64,000 nt of DNA from Oceanospirillum beijerinckii DSM 7166 (GTDB lineage Bacteria; Pseudomonadota; Gammaproteobacteria; Pseudomonadales; Halomonadaceae): NCBI RefSeq assembly GCF_000422425.1, contig NZ_AULT01000031.1, forward strand, positions 1-64,000. Reading direction: 5' to 3'. The position numbers were made by a program, and so were the translations under genes. Positions 26,624-36,661 of the stretch are shown here, in pieces (the first letter of the stretch is position 1; each line of letters starts with the position of its first letter). Under the pieces are notes generated by a model that saw only the letters and a program-made list of their open reading frames with translations, searched no databases and had not been told where the DNA came from.

Positions 26624-26932
26624 CTTATCTCTTTTCCGTATACACTTAAGCAATAACATCAAAATTTTTTCGACATTTATACCTTTGCCCTCTCCGACCA
26701 TTGGCCGGAAAGGGCTGAGATATTTATGTAGGTGTACTTATGAGTGACTCTTCTTTTACAGTTGTATCTACGCTTAAAATTAAGCTTAAGTACGTTTTAC
26801 CCTGCTTATAGCTGCGCTGTTCAATATTCAACCAGACTCTCAGCGTCTTTACATTTTTTTTATTAAAAATCTGGACCCATGTTGAAAAAATTTTATACTG
26901 AGAAAGCATTTAAAAATTAAGGACCCAGCCCG

Positions 26933-28945
26933 GTGCCAAGATTGGAAGTCTCTCGAATCATTTTCGTGGCGTTATTTGCACTTTACAGCACAATAGGCTT
27001 CGCGGCTGAAAAAGTATCTGTTCAGCTAAACTGGACTCACCAATTTGAGTTTGCGGGCGTCTATGCAGCATTAGAGAAAGGCTTTTATAAGCAGGAAGGA
27101 CTGGAAGTTGAGATTAAAGCAGGTGGTCCTGGCATTACCGCTCTCAGTGAAGTATTAACAGGGAGTGCTCAATTTGGTATCAGTGGCTCCGAGTTACTAC
27201 TGGCAAGAATCAGCGGGCAACCCGTTGTCGCATTAGGCGTTATTTTTCAGCACTCTGCTGCAGGTATCGTGGCACTGGCTGATTCTGACATTTATACCCC
27301 ACAGGATTTTTCTGGCCGGCGCCTGGAGATCGGTGAACTCTCCTCAGATGCGGAAGCTTATGCGGTATTACAAGCAGAAGGCATAACCCCCCGGCAATAC
27401 GAACATATTCCAAGTACCTTTAATATGCAAAAACTGATCAGCAAACAAGTGGATGCGGCATCAGTTTATATCACCAATCAGCCCTTCTACTTGGAACAAC
27501 AAAACCTACTCTACCGACTGATACTCCCTCGCTCCTATGGTATCGACTTTTATGGCGATACCATATTTACCAGCGAAACCCTGTTAGAAGAGCAACCTGA
27601 GCTGGCCAGAGCTTTTATGAATGCAACACTAAGGGGCTGGAAATATGCCTTTGACCGTCCGGATGAAATCATTGATCTAATTCTTGAAAAGTACAGCGAC
27701 TTCCCTTTCGCCCACAGCCGTAAACATCTGGAATATGAATATCAACAGATGAAAGAGCTGGTATTACCGGACCTTGTTGAACTAGGGCATATGAATCTGA
27801 CCCGCTGGCGTCATATGGCTAATACTTTTGTTTCTCTCGGCTTACTGCAACCGGATTATTCTCTCGAAGGCTTTATATGGCAACCGGATCGCCCCACAAA
27901 AAACTTAGATCAACATTACTTTAAGATCGGATTGATTCTGGCACTCAGCATCGGCTTTATGCTGTTACTGCTGTTTTTCTATAACCGCAGATTACAAGAA
28001 CAGATTAATCTGAGGGCCCAAGCAGGCTCTAAACTGGTTTTTACGGAACAAAAACAACAAATGTCTCTTTGGGCTTCGAACCAAGGTTATTGGCACTGGA
28101 ATCGAGTTGATAATACCCTGTTCATTGATCAAAATGCTGCCACTTTTCTGGGTGGGCAACATCAGGCCACAGTTTTTTCGTTTCAGGATGTCTCGTCCGA
28201 ATCCAATATAGTCTCAGTACGTAATTTCTTTAGCCATTTTAGCGACCAGGTCCGTCAACAAGCAGGGCGTTTTGAGCTGGAAGCAGAGCTGAGTGATGAA
28301 GATAACCTGTCCCGCTGGCTTGTCTGTCGCGGAGAGATCATAGAAACCAGCACAGAAGGCGGCCTAAAAGCAGCCCATGGAGTCTTACTGGATGTGACCG
28401 AACAGCGTAAGGCCCAGCAGCAACTGGAACAATTAGCCATTACAGACACGATGACGGGTTGTTTGAACCGACGCTATTTTATGAGCCGCCTCAGCGCTTT
28501 TATGCAAAGGGTAAAGTTTGGTGAAGGCCATTTTGCAGTCGCGCTGATCGATATTGATAAAATGGAGAATATCAATGCCGAGTACGGCGAACATACAGGA
28601 GACCATGTCATTGAAACTTTGGCGGATATTATCCAACAACAGGTTCGCCCTATGGATCTGGTGGCACGCTTTGGCGGTCAGGCATATGCTGTACTGATGC
28701 CCAATACGAACACTGCAGACGCAATAAACGCCTGTGATCGTATCAGCAACTATATTGCTCACTATCGCTTTGATACCAGTAATAACAGTTTCTTTGTCAC
28801 CGTGACAGGCGGTATTGTAGATACCGAAGAGTTCAGCTTAACCGAGCTAAATAGCAAACAGCTGCTATTCCTGGCTGAAGAGCGGGTGAAAGAAGGCAAA
28901 AGCCAAGGCGGAAACCGTCTTATTACTGACCACAGAAGCCATTAA
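26933..28945 (+). CDS. NMT1/ThiY-type sensor with PAS and degenerate GGDEF domain
   Basis: The 670-residue protein starts with GTG after AAGGA. It has a signal sequence (1-23), a periplasmic NMT1/SsuA-like solute-binding domain (about 24-245, VSVQLNWTHQFEFAGVYAALEKGFYKQEGL), one membrane helix (about 330-350), a PAS-like region (about 370-490) and a C-terminal GGDEF domain (about 500-665). The binding domain resembles those for pyrimidine/thiamine precursors or sulfonates. The GGDEF signature reads GGQAY, with the acidic catalytic residues replaced, so cyclase activity is doubtful; DIDKMENINAEYG earlier in the domain is near-normal. It thus joins small-molecule sensing to c-di-GMP-type signalling. 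The SDR gene follows by 22 bp and may be cotranscribed. Confidence 0.87.
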   Translation: MPRLEVSRIIFVALFALYSTIGFAAEKVSVQLNWTHQFEFAGVYAALEKGFYKQEGLEVEIKAGGPGITALSEVLTGSAQFGISGSELLLARISGQPVVALGVIFQHSAAGIVALADSDIYTPQDFSGRRLEIGELSSDAEAYAVLQAEGITPRQYEHIPSTFNMQKLISKQVDAASVYITNQPFYLEQQNLLYRLILPRSYGIDFYGDTIFTSETLLEEQPELARAFMNATLRGWKYAFDRPDEIIDLILEKYSDFPFAHSRKHLEYEYQQMKELVLPDLVELGHMNLTRWRHMANTFVSLGLLQPDYSLEGFIWQPDRPTKNLDQHYFKIGLILALSIGFMLLLLFFYNRRLQEQINLRAQAGSKLVFTEQKQQMSLWASNQGYWHWNRVDNTLFIDQNAATFLGGQHQATVFSFQDVSSESNIVSVRNFFSHFSDQVRQQAGRFELEAELSDEDNLSRWLVCRGEIIETSTEGGLKAAHGVLLDVTEQRKAQQQLEQLAITDTMTGCLNRRYFMSRLSAFMQRVKFGEGHFAVALIDIDKMENINAEYGEHTGDHVIETLADIIQQQVRPMDLVARFGGQAYAVLMPNTNTADAINACDRISNYIAHYRFDTSNNSFFVTVTGGIVDTEEFSLTELNSKQLLFLAEERVKEGKSQGGNRLITDHRSH

Positions 28946-28967
28946 TATAATCTGTACCCATCAACCT

Positions 28968-29819
28968 ATGTCAAAATCAATTCTTATTACTGGATGCTCC
29001 TCCGGCATTGGTCACTACACGGCCCATGAACTCAACAAGTTAGGCTACCGTGTTTTTGCTACGGCCCGTAAGGCTGAAGATGTCGAGCGGCTGAAACGAG
29101 AAGGGCTAAAAGATGTTTACCCGCTGGATCTCGATTGCAGCGATTCCATTCAACGAGCAGTCGACTGGGTACTTACAGAAACGGGCGGCACATTGGATGT
29201 CCTGTTTAATAACGGTGCTTATGGTATTCCAGGTGCCGTTGAAGATCTAAGCCGAGACAGCCTGCGCCAGCAGCTGGAAACCAATGTTTTAGGTTGGCAC
29301 GAACTCACTTGCTTAGTACTGCCTGTTATGCGTAAGCAAGGTCATGGCCGTATTATTCAGAACAGCTCTGTACTAGGCTTAATCACTTTAAAATATCGTG
29401 GTGCCTACAACACGTCTAAGTTCGCCCTGGAGGGGCTGAGCGATACTCTGCGTCAGGAATTAAACGGTACCAATATCTATGTCAGCCTGATCGAACCGGG
29501 CCCTATCACCAGTAAATTCAGAGATAACGCCTATCAGAATTTTAAGCGGCATATCAACCCGCATAACAGTGCTCATAAAGCGGTCTATGAAGCTGTCGAG
29601 CGGCGTTTGGCAACATCAAACGGCAAACAGAACGATCCCTTCACATTAGGACCAGAAGCAGTCACCAAGTGCTTGCTGCATGCCATAGAAAGTAAACACC
29701 CCAAACCTCGCTACTATGTCACCTTTCCTACCCATCTGTTTGGCTGGCTACGTCGCATCCTCTCAACACGTATGCTGGATCGAGTATTGCTCAAAGTTTC
29801 CAGTGACGAGAATAAATAA
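28968..29819 (+). CDS. short-chain dehydrogenase/reductase
   Basis: This 283-residue classical SDR has the NAD(P)-binding motif TGCSSGIGHYTA (about 8-19), NNGAYG (in place of NNAG), catalytic Ser in NSSVLGL, and YNTSK (Tyr-x3-Lys) with IEPGPI. Arg residues after the first beta strand (ATARKAEDVERL) favour NADP(H). The substrate is unknown; similar proteins are annotated as YbbO-like oxidoreductases. It lies 22 bp after the NMT1-GGDEF gene. A hairpin with arms at 29835-29842 and 29870-29877 follows. Confidence 0.9.
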   Translation: MSKSILITGCSSGIGHYTAHELNKLGYRVFATARKAEDVERLKREGLKDVYPLDLDCSDSIQRAVDWVLTETGGTLDVLFNNGAYGIPGAVEDLSRDSLRQQLETNVLGWHELTCLVLPVMRKQGHGRIIQNSSVLGLITLKYRGAYNTSKFALEGLSDTLRQELNGTNIYVSLIEPGPITSKFRDNAYQNFKRHINPHNSAHKAVYEAVERRLATSNGKQNDPFTLGPEAVTKCLLHAIESKHPKPRYYVTFPTHLFGWLRRILSTRMLDRVLLKVSSDENK

Positions 29820-29834
29820 CATCTGAACCCTGAG

Positions 29835-29877
29835 ACCTCATCCTGTTTGAAAGGTGCTTTGAAAGGCACGATGAGGT
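29835..29877 (+). terminator. hairpin after the SDR gene
   Basis: ACCTCATC (29835-29842) pairs perfectly with GATGAGGT (29870-29877), followed by TTCTGCTGTTTTC. It starts 16 bp after the stop codon. Confidence 0.55.
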
Positions 29878-30012
29878 TTCTGCTGTTTTCGACAAACTGA
29901 CTTATTTTTTGACACTTGTCTCATTGTTAAACACTGCCCCCAAAACCGCACTTTATCCAAAAAACCTATAAAAGTTTTTATTTATCAATTAGATAAACCC
30001 ACTCCCCCTGCT

Positions 30013-30028
30013 CTGGCATAGCCTTTGC
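30013..30028 (+). promoter_or_regulatory. sigma-54 promoter for the aldehyde dehydrogenase gene
   Basis: CTGGCATAGCCTTTGC has GG at 30015-30016 and GC at 30027-30028 with 10 bp between, matching TGGCAY-N5-TTGC. The start would be near 30040. A TTTATC/GATAAA inverted repeat (29981-29997) lies just upstream. An AAAACCT/AGGTTTT repeat lies in the leader near 30078-30108. Confidence 0.75.
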
Positions 30029-30166
30029 CATATTTATGATGAATCGGGCTAGTACCTGCTATCCATAAGTGAAGTTTCTTAAAACCTCAACTTACAGGTA
30101 TTAGGTTTTGCCACATCAAGATTTATTCGTACCAGACAAAACGAACAACAATAAAAAGGTCGCTAT

Positions 30167-31672
30167 ATGAGCGTATTAGAATCCCAAGTAAACATTTCTG
30201 AAGCTGCGTTAGCTTTTATCCAACGCCAACATAAGTTTTTAGTGGGAGATCAGTGGTTAGCCGCCGCCGATGGACAAACATTAGATGTCTACAACCCATC
30301 CAACGGCGAAAAGATAGCCTCTGTACCCAGTGGTAGTAAAGCCGATATCGATAAAGCAGTGGCAGCAGCCCGTCAGGCATTCGATGATTCCGACTGGAGC
30401 CGTATCAAGCCTGTGGACCGTCAAAAGCTACTGTGGAACTTTGCCGATCTGATTGAGCAAAACGCCCCTCTATTAGCAGAGATTGAGTCTATTGATAATG
30501 GTAAAAGCATGGTCATTGCTGAACATGTTGATATTCGCCTGGCAGTGGACTTTCTGCGCTATATGGCAGGCTTTGCCACTAAGATTGAAGGCCGTACCGT
30601 CGATGTATCTGTGCCCTTTATGCCCGACGCCCAATTTCACGGCTATACCCGTCGCGAAGCGGTTGGTGTGGTGGGTGCCATTGTCGCCTGGAACTTCCCA
30701 CTGTTACTGGCTTGTTGGAAACTGGGCCCCGCACTGGCAACAGGCTGTACTGTGGTACTCAAACCCGCTGAAGAAACACCGTTAACCGCGTTAAAACTCG
30801 CAGAATTGGCACTGGAAGCGGGTTATCCAGCGGGTGTAGTCAATGTGGTGACAGGGGTTGGCCATGAAGCAGGAGCAGCCTTATCTCACCACCCTGACGT
30901 TGATAAGCTGACATTTACCGGTTCTACCGAAGTTGGCAAGCTGATCGGCAAAGCAGCCATGGACTCCATGACCCGCGTCACTCTGGAACTGGGCGGAAAG
31001 TCACCTACGATTGTACTGGATGATGCCGACATTCAAACCGCCGCTCAAGGTGCTGCCAACGCTATCTTCTTTAATCATGGCCAGGTGTGCTGTGCTGGCT
31101 CCCGTCTCTATGTTCACAAAAAGCATTTTGATAACGTGGTTGCTGACATCTCCAGTATCGCGTCCAATATGACGTTGGGCTCAGGTTTAGATCCTAATGC
31201 TCAGATGGGACCTCTTGTTTCGGCCCGCCAGCAGGAACGGGTATGTCACTATATCGAACAAGGTATTCAGGGGGGCGCTACGATTACAGCGGGTGGTGGA
31301 GCAATAGAAGGTCCTGGCTTCTATGTAAAACCAACGGTAATGGTTGATGTTGACCATAACGCTATCGTCACACGGGAAGAGATCTTTGGCCCAGTATTAG
31401 TTGCTATGCCATTTGATGATATTGATGAAGCCATTCGTATAGCCAACGACAGCCAGTATGGCTTGGGCGCCAGCATCTGGTCCAATAACCTATCTCAGGT
31501 ACACCGAATGGTACCTCGCATTAAGTCAGGTTCAATCTGGGTCAATTGCCACACTGCACTTGACCCAGCACTGCCATTCGGGGGCTTCAAACAGTCAGGT
31601 CTGGGACGTGAGATGGGTTCCGATGTTATTGAGCACTACACAGAAGTAAAATCGGTACTGATGAGTATCTGA
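30167..31672 (+). CDS. feaB: NAD-dependent aldehyde dehydrogenase, phenylacetaldehyde dehydrogenase type
   Basis: This 501-residue enzyme oxidises an aldehyde to its acid with NAD+. Catalytic Cys308 lies in FFNHGQVCCAG and the general base Glu274 in VTLELGGKSP; FTGSTEVGK is the coenzyme motif. The N-terminus (FIQRQHKFLVG) and the KIEGRTVDVSVPFMPDAQ stretch match E. coli FeaB (PadA) better than betaine-aldehyde enzymes, so phenylacetaldehyde or a related aromatic aldehyde is the likely substrate. No amine oxidase or FeaR gene is adjacent. A sigma-54 promoter upstream implies an enhancer-binding activator, not seen in the window. Confidence 0.88.
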   Translation: MSVLESQVNISEAALAFIQRQHKFLVGDQWLAAADGQTLDVYNPSNGEKIASVPSGSKADIDKAVAAARQAFDDSDWSRIKPVDRQKLLWNFADLIEQNAPLLAEIESIDNGKSMVIAEHVDIRLAVDFLRYMAGFATKIEGRTVDVSVPFMPDAQFHGYTRREAVGVVGAIVAWNFPLLLACWKLGPALATGCTVVLKPAEETPLTALKLAELALEAGYPAGVVNVVTGVGHEAGAALSHHPDVDKLTFTGSTEVGKLIGKAAMDSMTRVTLELGGKSPTIVLDDADIQTAAQGAANAIFFNHGQVCCAGSRLYVHKKHFDNVVADISSIASNMTLGSGLDPNAQMGPLVSARQQERVCHYIEQGIQGGATITAGGGAIEGPGFYVKPTVMVDVDHNAIVTREEIFGPVLVAMPFDDIDEAIRIANDSQYGLGASIWSNNLSQVHRMVPRIKSGSIWVNCHTALDPALPFGGFKQSGLGREMGSDVIEHYTEVKSVLMSI

Positions 31673-31822
31673 TTGATCGATAGCAATCGCGGTAGGTATA
31701 GAATAAGGGAGCCGTTCTCATTTTAATGATGGGATCTGCTCCCAAGCCGGTTATCAGTGGCTGATGGCGTATGGATACCAACCTTAAATAACGATACAAA
31801 TACAATGACACCGCCCAACAGA

Positions 31823-33226
31823 TTAGCGACTCTGCTGTCGAGGCCAACTGAGTTTAAAGCGCGCGCCACCTAAGGGACTGTCCATTACCTCGACTTGCCC
31901 CTGATGACGCAGCACAATCTGTTTGACAATCGCCAACCCCAGACCAAAACCACCAGTCAGTTTAGAGCGGCTTTTATCCGCCCGCACAAAGGGATCAAAT
32001 AGAGTTGCCCGATCCTGTTCTGGAATACCAGGACCATCGTCATCGACCAATATGGAAACGCTACCGTCCAGCACTTCAAACGAAACCTGAACCTGATAAT
32101 CCGCATAGCGGCAAGCATTCAGCACCAGATTATCCAAAGCACGCTTAATGGAAGAAGGGTGGAACTCTACTTCCATGCTTTGAGGTACTTGAGAAGTTTG
32201 AATTTGAACACGCTGAGATATTTGATGGGTTTGGGCTCTATAGGGCCCAGGCTGAACCAAAATAGCAGCCTTACTTGATGGTCCCAAAGAATCAGAAAGA
32301 CCGGAAACCAGCGTTAAAGTGATATTGTCGTGCGGTAATTTTATTTGCTGAGACCATTGTTGCAGCCAACTATCCAGCACTTGAGGTTCATAATCCAGCT
32401 TTAAACCTGAACGCTCAAAACGCGCATAGGTTAACGCTTCTGAAACCAGATCTTCCAGTTCGTTGATATCTTCAGCGATACTGTTTAATGATTTCTGTAG
32501 TTCCTGCACGTCATCCAGATCTTGCGCATAATCCAATTCAAACTTAATTCTGGAGATAGGGGTTCTTAATTCGTGAGATACCGCATTACTGAGGTGTTTA
32601 TGGCTTTCTATCAGCTGCTGAATACGCTCAGCCATGGTATTAAAGTTATGGTTCAGATCACTCACTCTTAAATGACCAGCCTCACTGGCCCGAACAGTCA
32701 ACTCCCCTTGCCCTAGTTTTTGCGTAGCTTGAGCCAGGTGCCGAATCCGGCGCTGCACAGTCAAGGTCCATAACACGACACAGATTACCAAAACCCCGCT
32801 ACCGCCAAAGAAGGTGATAAAAACACTGTCTTCGTACATGTCAGTGGTATCAATAGGGCCTATCTGAATGATCCTGCCTTCAGTATCAAACGCCTTTAAA
32901 GCAATATCATGCTCAATATCAGCAATCCAAATCCCCCCCTGTTCTAACGTTGTTAATCCAGGCTCAGATAACTCCAAGGCTTGTGAGCTAACCAACTTCA
33001 CGGGAATATTAGCGGAGGACATCTTTTCTAACTTCTCTGGCCACTGATCAGGAGGCGTTAACCGTAAAACCTCCTCAACCATATAAAATGCCCCAGACAG
33101 ATCGTTCACAGTATCGTCTACTATCGCCTCTGGTGACATCATCAAGAGCAACTGATCAAACAGATCGTTGGAATAGAAGCTAAACACAAACAGTAAAAGA
33201 TAGAGAGGTAGGAAAATTCGTAACAT
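31823..33226 (-). CDS. RstB-like sensor histidine kinase
   Basis: This 467-residue inner-membrane kinase has two membrane helices (about 1-20 and 135-157), a periplasmic domain of about 110 residues, HAMP (about 160-210), a dimerisation domain with His218 in SHELRTPISRIKFEL and an HATPase domain (RALDNLVLNACRYA, VDDDGPGIP, FGLGLAIVKQ). The periplasmic part and catalytic half resemble RstB, including the LRGG-like EQGGIWIADIEHD and GGARFKLSWP end. A low-complexity insertion of about 45 residues (near 300-345) is unusual within the HATPase domain. It lies 208 bp after its regulator gene, a wide spacing for a TCS pair. Confidence 0.88.
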   Translation of the reverse strand: MLRIFLPLYLLLFVFSFYSNDLFDQLLLMMSPEAIVDDTVNDLSGAFYMVEEVLRLTPPDQWPEKLEKMSSANIPVKLVSSQALELSEPGLTTLEQGGIWIADIEHDIALKAFDTEGRIIQIGPIDTTDMYEDSVFITFFGGSGVLVICVVLWTLTVQRRIRHLAQATQKLGQGELTVRASEAGHLRVSDLNHNFNTMAERIQQLIESHKHLSNAVSHELRTPISRIKFELDYAQDLDDVQELQKSLNSIAEDINELEDLVSEALTYARFERSGLKLDYEPQVLDSWLQQWSQQIKLPHDNITLTLVSGLSDSLGPSSKAAILVQPGPYRAQTHQISQRVQIQTSQVPQSMEVEFHPSSIKRALDNLVLNACRYADYQVQVSFEVLDGSVSILVDDDGPGIPEQDRATLFDPFVRADKSRSKLTGGFGLGLAIVKQIVLRHQGQVEVMDSPLGGARFKLSWPRQQSR

Positions 33227-33434
33227 AGCAGCAAAGGTCTCACTGTTTGATGGCAGATCTAAAGATCCGGTTCCAAAATTAGAACAAACAAGTACAGCCT
33301 AAACCAGCAGCCTGAAAGCAGATACAAGGTAACTGTTATGGAATGTTATGACTTCGCTCCCATAACCCAAAGTAGACCAGGAAGCCCAAGCGAGAACAAA
33401 CAGGAAAATAGATTACCCTTGTGACTGCCTGACC

Positions 33435-34241
33435 TTAACCCCAGGCATCAGGGACAAACAGGTAGCCCTTAGCTCGCACGGTAATAATCTTTCTCGGTTG
33501 CGATAGATTATCTGCCAATTTTTTACGTAACGCCGAAACTTTAACATCCACCGAACGATCAAAACCGTCGTACTCGATACCTCTCAAGGTTTTCAGAATC
33601 TCATCCCGGCTCACCACCTGCTCGGCTTGATTAGCCAACAATAACAAAACATCAAACTCTGAAGGTGTCAGGATAATATCGTCACCCGCCAAAGTAACAG
33701 CCCGCTGTATAGGGTGGATCTGCAACTGGCCAAAAGTCAGCCATTTCGTCTGCTCAGCAATAGGGGGGGCAGAATTCACAGCAACATGAGCCGCCACTGT
33801 ACCTACATCAGAGTTAATAGCAAACGCCTCGCCAGTACGTGCTGTACTAGAAGCAATAGCAGGCTGACGGTTACGTTCCAATAAACGCAGATGAGCAAGC
33901 AAAACCCTGGGATGAATCGGTTTGATCAGGTAACCATCAGCTCCCAGCTCCAAACCAGCAACTTGATCCATATCGTCTTCACTGGCCGTCAGTATTAGAA
34001 TCTGACCAAAGAAGCCTGCCCGCACCTCACGACAAACCTGAAAACCATCAGCACCTGGCAGCATAAGATCCAGAATTACAATATCAGGCTGCCGGATTCT
34101 AATTTGTTCAATGGCCTCCAAACCATCCATTACTCGAATAACCTGATAATCATACCGTTCAAGAAAACGCTGAACCTGATCCCCAAGCTTTTGATCATCC
34201 TCCGCAAGCAAGATACAACCTTTTTGAATCTGTTCAGACAT
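33435..34241 (-). CDS. RstA-like OmpR-family response regulator
   Basis: This 268-residue regulator has a receiver domain with Asp58 (DIVILDLMLPGADGF) and Lys in YLIKPIHPRVLLAHLRLL, as in RstA, and a winged-helix DNA-binding domain (about 170-262, LTPSEFDVLLLLANQAEQVVS and VDVKVSALRKKLAD). The linker of about 50 residues is Ala-rich and longer than usual. I use the ATG at 34241; a TTG four codons upstream overlaps the ribosome-binding region. It precedes the RstB-like kinase on the same strand. Confidence 0.9.
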   Translation of the reverse strand: MSEQIQKGCILLAEDDQKLGDQVQRFLERYDYQVIRVMDGLEAIEQIRIRQPDIVILDLMLPGADGFQVCREVRAGFFGQILILTASEDDMDQVAGLELGADGYLIKPIHPRVLLAHLRLLERNRQPAIASSTARTGEAFAINSDVGTVAAHVAVNSAPPIAEQTKWLTFGQLQIHPIQRAVTLAGDDIILTPSEFDVLLLLANQAEQVVSRDEILKTLRGIEYDGFDRSVDVKVSALRKKLADNLSQPRKIITVRAKGYLFVPDAWG

Positions 34242-34453
34242 ACCCTTTCTCAACCCTGTTCAATGATGGCTTCTAAGCTCTGAATAACCACTTGTTGATT
34301 ACGCTTGCAGCGAAGAATGTAATACAGGACATGCCATCCTTCCATTACAAAGCATAACTTTTGCCTGTAAGACCCTAACACCTGTGCTGATTACACTGGC
34401 CCCAACGTTATGGCGAAGCACTCGCCAAGAAAATGATTTATTGGAGATTAATT

Positions 34454-35917
34454 ATGCAAAAGTCACTAGGTGTTCATTTTATCGCGGCCTGTATGCTGCT
34501 GTCAGGTTGTAATGGTGATGATGACGAGACAAATATTAGCGCTATCAATAGTGAATCCTATATCGGAACCTGGGTTGCACCAGCCTACGGTACAGCGATG
34601 GTAGTAGGAAAAGATCGCTTATATGAATATCAATATACCAGCAGTTACTGCATTCAATCTAACTCTGAAAGAGGCTCAGGTGCAGACCTTGCCAACCAAT
34701 TCTGGCAATTGTCTGAAGACCAGCAAAGTATGCGTCAAATCCTGAATCAACACGGCGTAGAGCAGCGTGGAGCGGTATACGCCAAAACAGGTGCTTTGCC
34801 AGACAGCTGCCTACAAAATTTGGTTAAAGTGAAAGAAGAAAGCGGTTATCAAGCCGATGCCGCTCGAGATTTTGAAATGTTTTGGCAAACCTTTAATGAA
34901 TACTACCCTACATTTGATAAACGAAATGTAGATTGGGCCGCTCAGAGAGAGCAGGTAACCGTGAGCCTAACCAGTGATAGCAGTGATGAAGACCTGTTCT
35001 ATGCATTGGCTGAGATGGTTGCACCGCTAGGGGATAGCCATGTTGAAGTCAGAGCCGTTGATTCAGATTCGGGTGTAAACGTTACCAGTGGAGTAACCCT
35101 GCTGGACCGTATTGCCGAAGAGTACATTTCAGCCAATGGTACGATCAACAATGATCAGCAATATGTCCAGTATCTGAGCTATCAAGCAGAACAAATTGAC
35201 CGAGTGAATCAGATCCGTATTTCTTACGCCGCCGATGATAATCAGATCAAGCAAGCAGCCAACGGCCAACTGATCTGGTTTATCACGACAAATAATATCG
35301 GTTATCTGAGCATTGAAAATATGGCCTTCTTTGCAGGCGATAGCTTGGATGAACTCGATTTTGTTGATGAGCTGAATGTCCTGAAACCAGCCATTGAGCA
35401 AGCCATGTCTGAACTCGCCAATACTAATGGCCTGGTGATCGATATTCGCCAAAACCCTGGAGGCTTTGACGCAGCCAGCCAAATGATAGCGAAACACTTC
35501 CTGGATACGGAACGTCATTTGTATAGTAAACAGGCGCGTCTAGGTAATAGCCGAACAAAACTGGAAACCTACAGCTTAGCTCCAGTGGCCAGCCCTTATC
35601 TGAAACCGGTTGTGCTACTGACCAGTGCCGCCAGTACCAGTGCCGCAGAAGTCTTTACCCTGATGCTACGGGAGTTGCCTCATGTCACCTTAGTCGGTGA
35701 AGCGACTCAGGGTGCGATATCAGATATCCTGGAAAAGACACTACCTAATGGCTTTGAGATTGATCTGGTTAACGAATATTACCTGACACCTGACGGGGAG
35801 TGGTTCGAAGGAGAGGGCATTCCCGTCGATTATCACGTTGAGTTCGGCACCCAAAGTCAACGCCTGGCAGGTATAGACGAAGGTATTGATCTGGCTCTGA
35901 GCTTACTGACAAATTAA
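34454..35917 (+). CDS. S41-family peptidase lipoprotein
   Basis: The 487-residue protein is a predicted lipoprotein: MQKSLGVHFIAACMLLSGC with lipobox LSGC. The C-terminal half is an S41 (C-terminal processing/tricorn) protease domain, with IDIRQNPGGFDAAS, catalytic Ser396 in STSAAEVF and VGEATQGAISD. No PDZ domain is apparent between the N-terminal region and the protease. The start at 34454 has GGAG 7 bp upstream; an ATG at 34433 would remove the signal. It probably acts in the periplasm on damaged or tagged proteins. It stands between the RstA-like gene (divergent) and a 434-bp gap. Confidence 0.87.
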   Translation: MQKSLGVHFIAACMLLSGCNGDDDETNISAINSESYIGTWVAPAYGTAMVVGKDRLYEYQYTSSYCIQSNSERGSGADLANQFWQLSEDQQSMRQILNQHGVEQRGAVYAKTGALPDSCLQNLVKVKEESGYQADAARDFEMFWQTFNEYYPTFDKRNVDWAAQREQVTVSLTSDSSDEDLFYALAEMVAPLGDSHVEVRAVDSDSGVNVTSGVTLLDRIAEEYISANGTINNDQQYVQYLSYQAEQIDRVNQIRISYAADDNQIKQAANGQLIWFITTNNIGYLSIENMAFFAGDSLDELDFVDELNVLKPAIEQAMSELANTNGLVIDIRQNPGGFDAASQMIAKHFLDTERHLYSKQARLGNSRTKLETYSLAPVASPYLKPVVLLTSAASTSAAEVFTLMLRELPHVTLVGEATQGAISDILEKTLPNGFEIDLVNEYYLTPDGEWFEGEGIPVDYHVEFGTQSQRLAGIDEGIDLALSLLTN

Positions 35918-35936
35918 ACCAGTCCTCCCCACACTC

Positions 35937-35967
35937 TTCAGCCTCTGAGTTCAAGTCAGAGGCTGAA
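35937..35967 (+). terminator. hairpin after the S41 peptidase gene
   Basis: TTCAGCCTCTGA (35937-35948) pairs perfectly with TCAGAGGCTGAA (35956-35967), 19 bp after the stop. No T-run follows on the plus strand. The remaining 385 bp to 36351 are AT-rich with no other gene. Confidence 0.6.
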
Positions 35968-36351
35968 AAGCATCGAAACACCCGCCATATAGCTTCTCAA
36001 CTTCCCTCAAGCCATATTGATCAAACAAGCAAAAAGAATTTTGACTAAGAAGTAAGCAAGAGCAGAACTTAGATCAATATTTATAATCGAATACATCACA
36101 TGTAACGCAATTTAATGGCGATACCCGATATAGCTGCTACGTTTTATTAATCGGATATTTTTTATCATTTAACGAATGACAACAGCCTTATCCAGTGCTC
36201 TGTCGCTGCAACATAAGAATGTTTACTCACATTTTAAGGGGTATTTTAGGAAAACAGGGTACTAAATACCCGAACAGAGATTGGTTCGTCATGGCTGTAG
36301 CCAAAAGTCACAGGGTTGGAATAGCGACATTATCGATACGGAGTGAAGATC

Positions 36352-36555
36352 ATGAAAAAACATGCCGTTAACAGAATCATGGGAAAAGCCATTGCGACTT
36401 ACGCATGTGGCGAGCGTCAACAGGATATCCTATATACCGCCTATGATACTCACGATGACGTTCAAAAGCACTCCAGCCTGATCCGTCAGCTATTCTCTAG
36501 CCAGCCCCCAACCAAACAAAACAACGAGCTGTTTTATCTACAGATTGACAGCTGA
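36352..36555 (+). CDS. small protein of unknown function
   Basis: The 67-residue frame begins MKKHAVNRIMGKAIATYACG. It has a good ribosome-binding site (GGAG at 36340-36343, 8 bp before the ATG), a polar composition and no signal or membrane segment. I do not recognise its family. It stands alone, and the ribosome-binding site is the main support for it being real. Confidence 0.5.
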   Translation: MKKHAVNRIMGKAIATYACGERQQDILYTAYDTHDDVQKHSSLIRQLFSSQPPTKQNNELFYLQIDS

Positions 36556-36661
36556 TCGAATCAATTCAGGAACACACCTAACCTAGATGCCACTTACGGA
36601 TTAAAACCTCCAAGTGGCATCCTGCTAATTCTCCCAAGGAGATCAGTTTCACACTGAAGCG

